From NCBI RefSeq assembly GCF_009363535.1, contig NZ_CP045369.1, positions 434,001 through 498,000 on the forward strand: a DNA stretch of 64,000 bases, written 5' to 3'. The notes beneath the pieces were generated by a model, which saw only the letters and a program-made list of their open reading frames with translations, was not told the origin of the DNA and did not search any database. The DNA is from Microbulbifer sp. THAF38 (GTDB lineage Bacteria; Pseudomonadota; Gammaproteobacteria; Pseudomonadales; Cellvibrionaceae). A program made the position numbers and the translations under genes. Of the stretch, positions 58,338-64,000 are shown one piece after another (within the stretch, counting starts at the first letter, position 1; the number at the start of each line of letters is the position of its first letter).

Positions 58338-60101
58338 GTGTCCTTGTTTGACCCTCAATCTGCTCAATACCTCGGCCAGCTAGGGGAGCTGGAGGCTCAA
58401 CTCAAACCCTGTGAGCAGATTAGCCTGCAGGCTGCCGAGGCGGCACTGGGGGAAATTGCTGACGGAGTGATCGTCACCGATCCCCGCGGTATTGTTCAGT
58501 ATGCCAACCCGCTGGTGAGTGAAATGAGCGGGGATCTGGTAGGGCTCTTGCCCGGCCAGCCGGTTAACGAGGGCCTGCGGCTCTGCGACAGTCACGGGGA
58601 GCCGTTAAACGCACTGATACCCGATATTCCCTATCACGAAGTGCCCAGTGTGCGAGAGATCCGCGCCTATATCTGGCGATCTGGCGAAAACCGCCCACCG
58701 CTGGAGGTCTCTGTGCAGGTGATGGCTCTGTGGGATGCCGGCACACTGAAAAACTATGTGCTGGTTTTGAGGGATACGTCCGCTGCCCGACGGGTGTCTA
58801 CCCGCCTTAGCTGGCAGACCAGCCACGACGCGCTAACCCGCCTGCCCAATCGACAGTATTTTGAGGGTGAGCTACAAAAACTTCTCTCTCAATGCGTCGA
58901 TAAACGCCAGCACCATGTGCTGCTGTATCTGGATGTCTACCAATTCAAAGTGATCAACGACACCCTGGGATTTGTCGCCGGTGACCAATTGCTGGTGCAG
59001 TTGGTATCGCTGCTGCAACGGGGGTTGTCAAAAGCCGATTTGTTTGCGCGAGTGGGCAGCGATGAATTCGCCATTTTGTTGCGGGACTGCACCCTGGAAG
59101 AGGGTGGGCGCGTGGTGGCGCGCCTGCGTGAATCTGTACAGGATTTCAGTTTCCACTGGCAGGGAAGTGACAGCCGTGTGGCGGTCTCGATTGGAGTGGT
59201 GGGCGTAGACCGCTTCACCCCCAGTGCCAGCCAGTTGTTGGCGACCGCCAATGATGCCTGCTGTTCCGCCAGGGATCAGGGGCGCAACCGGGTCAAGCTG
59301 TTTGGGGACTCGCGCAAGGTGCTGGAAAAGCGCCGTGAGTCCACTTGGGTTGCGGAAATTCACGCGGCCTTGCGGGAGGATCGCCTGATGCTCTATCGGC
59401 AGCCGGTGGTTTCCTTGAAAGGTGAGCGTGAGCTCCACCATTATGAAATTTTGGTACGCATGCGCGGGCGCGATGGCGGTGTGATTTCCCCGGGTCTTTT
59501 CCTGCCGGCGGCGGAGCGCTACGGCCTGATTGAGGAGGTTGACCGCTGGGTTATTCGCCGCGTGTTCCACTACATGGCCCAGGAGCAATTGATCGGCATC
59601 GACACGGCAAGCTATGCCATTAATATTTCTGGCATCAGCCTCGGCGATGACACCTTTGCAGACTTTGTGCTGGAGGCGATGAGCGAGGAGGGGGTGACTC
59701 CCTCAAGGGTGCAATTTGAGATCACCGAGACCAGTGCTATCAACAATCTGGAGAGGGCGCTGATTTTTATCCACAAGCTGCGTGCCGCCGGCTGCAGCTT
59801 TGCTCTGGACGACTTTGGCCGCGGGGTTTCCTCCCTGGCTTATTTGCGCCAGCTGCCGGTGGACTTCCTCAAAATCGATGGGAGTTTTGTGCGCAATATG
59901 CTCGAAGATGAGATCGACAGCGCGATGGTCAGCACTATTGACCACTTGGCCAAGCGCATGGGTATCAGCACTATCGCAGAGTATGTCGAGAGCCCTGAAT
60001 TAATGGATAAACTCTGTCGAATGGGGGTGGATTACGCTCAGGGTTTTGGTATTGCCGCCGCCTCGGGATTGCCCGATATCGGCGAGCCCCAGGGGTTTTG
60101 A
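58338..60101 (+). CDS. PAS-GGDEF-EAL protein, probable c-di-GMP phosphodiesterase
   Basis: It has 587 residues from a GTG at 58338 with GGGAG upstream; a TTG at 58290 is also open. The PAS domain (about 40-150) starts AEAALGEIADGVIVTDPRGIVQYANP. The GGDEF domain (about 160-330) has a degenerate motif (RVGSDEFAIL). The EAL domain (about 350-585) keeps catalytic residues: EIL in the signature, NISGISL, EITETSAI, DDFGRGVSSLAYL, LKIDGSFV and AQGF. Hydrolysis of c-di-GMP is therefore likely, while diguanylate cyclase activity is doubtful. No membrane segment is seen. Confidence 0.9.
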   Translation: MSLFDPQSAQYLGQLGELEAQLKPCEQISLQAAEAALGEIADGVIVTDPRGIVQYANPLVSEMSGDLVGLLPGQPVNEGLRLCDSHGEPLNALIPDIPYHEVPSVREIRAYIWRSGENRPPLEVSVQVMALWDAGTLKNYVLVLRDTSAARRVSTRLSWQTSHDALTRLPNRQYFEGELQKLLSQCVDKRQHHVLLYLDVYQFKVINDTLGFVAGDQLLVQLVSLLQRGLSKADLFARVGSDEFAILLRDCTLEEGGRVVARLRESVQDFSFHWQGSDSRVAVSIGVVGVDRFTPSASQLLATANDACCSARDQGRNRVKLFGDSRKVLEKRRESTWVAEIHAALREDRLMLYRQPVVSLKGERELHHYEILVRMRGRDGGVISPGLFLPAAERYGLIEEVDRWVIRRVFHYMAQEQLIGIDTASYAINISGISLGDDTFADFVLEAMSEEGVTPSRVQFEITETSAINNLERALIFIHKLRAAGCSFALDDFGRGVSSLAYLRQLPVDFLKIDGSFVRNMLEDEIDSAMVSTIDHLAKRMGISTIAEYVESPELMDKLCRMGVDYAQGFGIAAASGLPDIGEPQGF

Positions 60102-60105
60102 GGTT

Positions 60106-60127
60106 GAGCGGCCAGTAAAGGCCGCTC
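60106..60127. terminator. Bidirectional terminator between the EAL gene and the adenosine kinase
   Basis: GAGCGGCC pairs with GGCCGCTC around AGTAAA, followed by TTTGTTTC on the plus strand. It separates the convergent genes. Confidence 0.8.
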
Positions 60128-60146
60128 TTTGTTTCTGTTGGTGGCT

Positions 60147-61151
60147 TTAGATAACCGCCGCCAACAACTCTGAGTGTTGCTCCGCCTGCAGACGTGGGCC
60201 GTATTGGCTGACGACTTGAGCTGCAGCACGGCAAGCCAGTTCACCGGCTTCAACAAAGCCCATTTCCCGGTTGATCGCATACAAAAACGCGCCCGCAAAC
60301 ATATCACCGGCACCGTTGGTGTCTATTGCGCGTACCTCTGGACTGGCTACTTTGTATTGCTTGGCGCCATCCCACAGCAGCGCGCCATCGGCGCCCAGAG
60401 TAATGGCAAAACTGCGGCAGTAATCGCTCAGAGCTTCCGCCGCGGCATCCAGTGAGTCGGTGCCGGTAAAGCCCAGGGCCTCGTCGCGGTTACAGAACAG
60501 CATATCCACGCCGCCGCCAATCATTTCCCGCAGGCCTTCGCCAAAGAATTGCACCATGGCCGGGTCGGACAGGCTCAAGGCAGTTTTCACACCGGCTTGC
60601 TGTGCCTGTTCCCGCAGGGCGATTGCGGCTCGACGCCCAGTCTCGGAAGAAACCAGGTAACCCTCGATATAGGCCCACTGGGAGGACTTTAGTGCTTCGT
60701 CGTCCAGCTCGGCTACCGAGAGCTGCTCACTGATCCCCAGGTAGGTATTCATGCTGCGCTCGGCATCAGGGGTAATCAGCACCAGGCACTTTCCGGTGGT
60801 ACCGCCATCTGCCTGTTGCAGGGTGGTTGGGTATTCGACACCAGCGGCGCTGAGATTATTGCGGTAAAAATCCCCGTTATCGTCGGCGGCAACCTTGCAG
60901 GAATAGAAAGTGCGCAGGCCAAAATAGCTGGCGGCGATCACAGTATTGGCTCCGGAGCCGCCGCAGGCGCGCTTGGCGGTAACCATATGGTCCCGAAGGT
61001 CGTCTACCAGCTGTTTCTGCCGGGCATCGTCCACCAGGGTCATAATGCCCTTTTCAACACCGAGAGCTTTGAGATCCTTGTCGGATACCTCGATTTCCGT
61101 GTCCAACAGGGCGGCGCCGATGCCGTAGAGATCATATTGCTGCATGTCCAT
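60147..61151 (-). CDS. PfkB-family sugar kinase, probable adenosine kinase
   Basis: Ribokinase-like enzyme of 334 residues: MDMQQYDLYGIGAALLDTEIEVSDKDL, ACGGSGANTVIAASYFGLR (substrate loop), YLVSSETGRRAAIALREQA, LFCNRDEALGFTG, and the anion hole with catalytic base DTNGAGDMFAGAFLY. Proteobacterial homologues are usually annotated as adenosine kinase, which salvages adenosine to AMP; substrate is inferred. It stands alone, divergent from mrcB. Confidence 0.85.
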   Translation of the reverse strand: MDMQQYDLYGIGAALLDTEIEVSDKDLKALGVEKGIMTLVDDARQKQLVDDLRDHMVTAKRACGGSGANTVIAASYFGLRTFYSCKVAADDNGDFYRNNLSAAGVEYPTTLQQADGGTTGKCLVLITPDAERSMNTYLGISEQLSVAELDDEALKSSQWAYIEGYLVSSETGRRAAIALREQAQQAGVKTALSLSDPAMVQFFGEGLREMIGGGVDMLFCNRDEALGFTGTDSLDAAAEALSDYCRSFAITLGADGALLWDGAKQYKVASPEVRAIDTNGAGDMFAGAFLYAINREMGFVEAGELACRAAAQVVSQYGPRLQAEQHSELLAAVI

Positions 61152-61519
61152 CCTTTTCGGGCGATTTGTATAGATTTCCGCCGCATTATGGCCGTGATTG
61201 CAGCAAGTGCAAGGTGGTGGGTTTGACTTAAAGCGGCCAGCGTTTATAAAGGCGTCATATGCCTCAATATGAACTTATGGGAGGCAACTGCGGTCAATCC
61301 ACGAACAGGTGTTTAATGTGCCTGTAAGATGACCTCCGGGACGCACAGCCCGGGATTTTGGCGGTTCACGGATGTTCCCCCATGGCGCCAGTTCAGGTGC
61401 CTGCGGCAAGATACCAGCGGAGCTGCCACCTGCTGGTGTCCTGCCTGAGATAGCGGCGAGGCTCAGGGCACTCTCTGCTATCGAAAGATGTACCGAGATG
61501 GCAGCTGGATAACTCTTAT
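61152..61519. other. Spacer between the kinase gene and mrcB
   Basis: About 370 bases. It holds the mrcB promoter candidate and a long structured leader with inverted repeats CCTGAG/CTCAGG and ACCAGC/GCTGGT. I see no gene in it and no recognised riboswitch. Confidence 0.5.
61223..61250 (+). promoter_or_regulatory. Sigma-70-like promoter for mrcB
   Basis: TTGACT (61223-61228), 16-nt spacer, TATAAA (61245-61250), each five of six matches. The expected start near 61257 gives a leader of about 260 nt before mrcB. Confidence 0.6.
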
Positions 61520-64000
61520 ATGGCATCGACGAAACGCCGGCGCAGTAAAGCGTCAAAACCGAAAAGACGCTACCGCTGGCTCAAATTCCTGTTTTTGCTG
61601 GCCCTGGTGGGCGCGCTCGCCCTGGCCGGGTATATGGCTTACCTCGACGTACAGCTGCGCCAGCGTCTCGACAGCCGCCAGTACCAGCTGCCGGCACGGG
61701 TTTTTGCGCGCCCCCTGGTATTGCGCGAAGGCATGGCGATGCACCCGGATGAGCTGGAGAGTGAGTTTGCCGCCCTCAATTACCGCAAGCAAAAGACGCT
61801 GACCGAGCCCGGTTCCTGGACACAGGAGGGTATGAGCTATCGGGTCTGGCGCAGGGACTTTATCCACGCCGATGGCCGTGAGCCGGCGGCTATGGCCACC
61901 TTCCGCTTGCGCAACGATGAAATTGATAACCTGCGCGATGAAGATGGGCAGCGCATCTCCGAGTTTCGCTTGGACGCCGCCAATATCGGTTCACTGCTGG
62001 GCGGCGGAGACGATCGCAACCCGGTTCGCTTTACGGATATCCCACCACTGGTAGCAAACACCCTGATCGCGGTGGAAGACCAGGACTTCCTCAATCACTT
62101 CGGGGTCTCCCCGCGGGGTATCGCCCGGGCGATGGTAGCCAATATCAAGGCGGGGCGCCTGGTGCAGGGGGGATCAACCATCACCCAGCAGCTGGTTAAG
62201 AACATCTTTTTCGACCACAAACCAAGCCTGCAGCGCAAAATCAATGAGGCCTTGATGGCCGTTTTGATGGAAATTCACTATGACAAGGCCTACATCCTGC
62301 AGGAGTACATCAACGAGGTGTGGCTGGGTCAGCAGGGCGCCCGGGGTATCTACGGCTTTGGCCTGGCGTCGGAATTCTATTTCCAGCAGCCGCTGGATAC
62401 GCTGGAGCCCCACCAGGTCGCCCTGCTAGTGGGGTTGGCGAAGGGTGCCTCCTATTACAACCCCTGGCGCCATCCACAGCGCGCACTGAAGCGTCGCAAC
62501 ACGGTGCTGGATTTGATGCGTGAGCAGGGCCTGATTACCCAGGCTGAATTCGAACACTACTCCGCCAAACCACTGGGTGTAGTGAAAGGTGGTGTGACCG
62601 CTCAGAATCCCTATCCGGCCTTCACCGAGCGGTTGCTCTCCGAATTGCGGCCCTATTATTCCTACGAGGAGCTTCGCACAACCGGGTTGCGGGTCTATAC
62701 AACCCTGGCGCCCTCGGTGCAGAAACTCGCGGAAGAGTCCGTGAGTGGAGGCGTGCAGAAGCTGGAGAAAGACCGCAAGATTAAGGCGAATACTCTGCAG
62801 GCTGCCACGGTGCTATTGGATAACCGCACGGGCAATGTACTCGCCATGGTGGGAGATCGCGACCCGGATTATCCCGGATTCAATCGGGCTCTGGAGGCAC
62901 GCCGCCAGGTGGGTTCTCTGATCAAGCCGGCGGTCTTCCTAACCGCTCTGGAGCGTCCCGAAGAATACAACTTGGCCACCCTAATCGACGATGCACCGGT
63001 GCGTATCGAGGAGGCCGATGGCGATGTATGGATGCCGCAAAACTTCGATAAGCTCGCCCACGGTCAAGTGCCTCTCTATGTAGCGCTGGCCAAGTCTTAT
63101 AACCTGGCTACCGCTCACCTGGGTCTCGATTTGGGACTGCAGAATGTACGCCAGACTATCCGGCGCCTGGGTGTGGATACCAGCCTGCCTCATGTACCGG
63201 CAATGTTGCTGGGCGCGGTGGAAATGACACCATTAGAGGTGGCGGGTATGTACCAGACCATCGCCAATAATGGCGAGACGGTGCAACCCCGCACCCTGCT
63301 AGCGGTATCCGATGCTCAGGGTGGTCGGGTTCAGCATTTCCGCCCGCGCACGAATCGCGGCGTCGACCCAGTGCCTGCTTACCTGTTGCGTTGGGGCCTC
63401 GAGCAGGCTATGCGCGAGGGTACCGGACGCAGGTCTGCCAAGCGATTGCCCAGCAGCGTGCCCTTTGCCGGTAAGACCGGTACCACCAACAATAACCGCG
63501 ACAGCTGGTTTGCCGGATTTTCCCCAGAGGTTACCGCGGTGGTATGGCTCGGACGCGATGATAACGAGCGTACCCGTTTGACCGGTTCCACCGGAGCCCT
63601 GCCGATCTGGACCGAAATCATGCGCAAGCTGCCCCATCAGCACGGTCCTGTGGAGGCTCCACGGGGGATCGAGTTCAAAGAGGTGAATGCTCGCGGACAG
63701 TTTATGGACCCGGATTATTGCCGAGGTGGCTACGAGATACCTTTCTCCTATGAAACCCACTTGCAACCGGCGCCAGAGTGTCGGGGGCAGGACCGCTGGC
63801 GTTGGTTCCGCAACCTGTTTGGCAATGAGCGTTCAGAGGCGGCACCGCGGGAGCAGATGACCCCTGGCTGGGGCAATGACATAGAGCGGCAACAACATGA
63901 GAGTGAGCGCCGTAATCAACTGCGGGAACAGTTGCGCGGTGATGATGCGGAGGAATTTGGCGAGGACTCCTCTTTAGAGCCCCTCGAATTGCCCCGCAAT
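61520..64000 (+). CDS. mrcB: Penicillin-binding protein 1b (3' end outside window)
   Basis: Bifunctional class A PBP, 827 residues visible and no stop in the window. A basic cytoplasmic tail (STKRRRSKASKPKRR) and one membrane helix (about 21-42) are followed by a UB2H-like region. The glycosyltransferase domain has E186 in VEDQDFLNHFGVSPRG and GGSTITQQLVKN. The transpeptidase domain has S466 in GSLIKP, SYN (526-528) and KTG (652-654, FAGKTGTTNNNRDSWF). The C-terminus is acidic and charged. Start at ATG 61520; other overlapping frames here are chance. Confidence 0.95.
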   Translation, partial: MASTKRRRSKASKPKRRYRWLKFLFLLALVGALALAGYMAYLDVQLRQRLDSRQYQLPARVFARPLVLREGMAMHPDELESEFAALNYRKQKTLTEPGSWTQEGMSYRVWRRDFIHADGREPAAMATFRLRNDEIDNLRDEDGQRISEFRLDAANIGSLLGGGDDRNPVRFTDIPPLVANTLIAVEDQDFLNHFGVSPRGIARAMVANIKAGRLVQGGSTITQQLVKNIFFDHKPSLQRKINEALMAVLMEIHYDKAYILQEYINEVWLGQQGARGIYGFGLASEFYFQQPLDTLEPHQVALLVGLAKGASYYNPWRHPQRALKRRNTVLDLMREQGLITQAEFEHYSAKPLGVVKGGVTAQNPYPAFTERLLSELRPYYSYEELRTTGLRVYTTLAPSVQKLAEESVSGGVQKLEKDRKIKANTLQAATVLLDNRTGNVLAMVGDRDPDYPGFNRALEARRQVGSLIKPAVFLTALERPEEYNLATLIDDAPVRIEEADGDVWMPQNFDKLAHGQVPLYVALAKSYNLATAHLGLDLGLQNVRQTIRRLGVDTSLPHVPAMLLGAVEMTPLEVAGMYQTIANNGETVQPRTLLAVSDAQGGRVQHFRPRTNRGVDPVPAYLLRWGLEQAMREGTGRRSAKRLPSSVPFAGKTGTTNNNRDSWFAGFSPEVTAVVWLGRDDNERTRLTGSTGALPIWTEIMRKLPHQHGPVEAPRGIEFKEVNARGQFMDPDYCRGGYEIPFSYETHLQPAPECRGQDRWRWFRNLFGNERSEAAPREQMTPGWGNDIERQQHESERRNQLREQLRGDDAEEFGEDSSLEPLELPRN

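Overview
The window is one contiguous stretch of a gammaproteobacterial chromosome. Gene order closely follows the Pseudomonas pattern (rpsU-yqeY-dnaG-rpoD, lptD-surA-pdxA-rsmA-apaH, amgK-murU, rpe-trpE, trpGDC-crp-osmC-coq7, purD-purH-fis-dusB-prmA-accC-accB-aroQ-dsbD). The deviations (no plsY, apaG, gph or speD at their usual places, and an ion channel inside the trp operon) point to a marine relative of the Cellvibrionales, Microbulbifer-like. That placement is an inference; no rRNA gene is present.

Layout. 1-4.9 kb is an AT-rich accessory segment: the 3' end of an S41 peptidase gene, an MDR oxidoreductase, an intact IS30-family element, a secreted protein and a lipoprotein of unknown function. 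It ends at a tRNA with anticodon CAT, best read as the lysidine-modified tRNA-Ile2. 5.2-12.9 kb is the macromolecular-synthesis region (dgkA, rpoD, dnaG, yqeY, rpsU) with divergent tsaD-folB-folK. 12.9-20 kb holds an Old Yellow Enzyme with a divergent HxlR regulator, a membrane-anchored DJ-1/PfpI protein, a two-component system, a pteridine-reductase-like SDR and cca, followed by a probable small RNA or attenuated leader. 20.4-27.4 kb holds a HTH/pseudo-receiver protein, the stress operon yeaG-yeaH-spoVR and galE.

28-34.7 kb is the outer-membrane biogenesis operon lptD-surA-pdxA-rsmA-apaH. Divergent from it are amgK-murU (cell-wall sugar recycling) and rpe. 37.4-42.5 kb is the tryptophan operon: an unlisted 15-residue leader peptide with two Trp codons, then trpE, a voltage-gated-type cation channel translationally coupled on both sides, trpG, trpD and trpC. 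Next come crp, a YhfA-type OsmC protein and coq7. 44.7-54.2 kb reads leftward through purine synthesis, fis, dusB, a zinc-ribbon protein, prmA, acetyl-CoA carboxylase subunits and aroQ. 54.4-60.1 kb has dsbD, an envelope cluster (lipoprotein, PCu(A)C copper chaperone, YajG) and a PAS-GGDEF-EAL protein. The window ends with a PfkB-type adenosine kinase and a penicillin-binding protein 1b gene that runs off the right edge.

Most coding regions are conserved housekeeping genes. The parts worth extra attention are the trp operon with its embedded channel and unusual leader, the promoter-plus-terminator unit upstream of cca, the multi-hairpin purH-purD spacer, the long mrcB leader and the IS30/tRNA-bounded left end.
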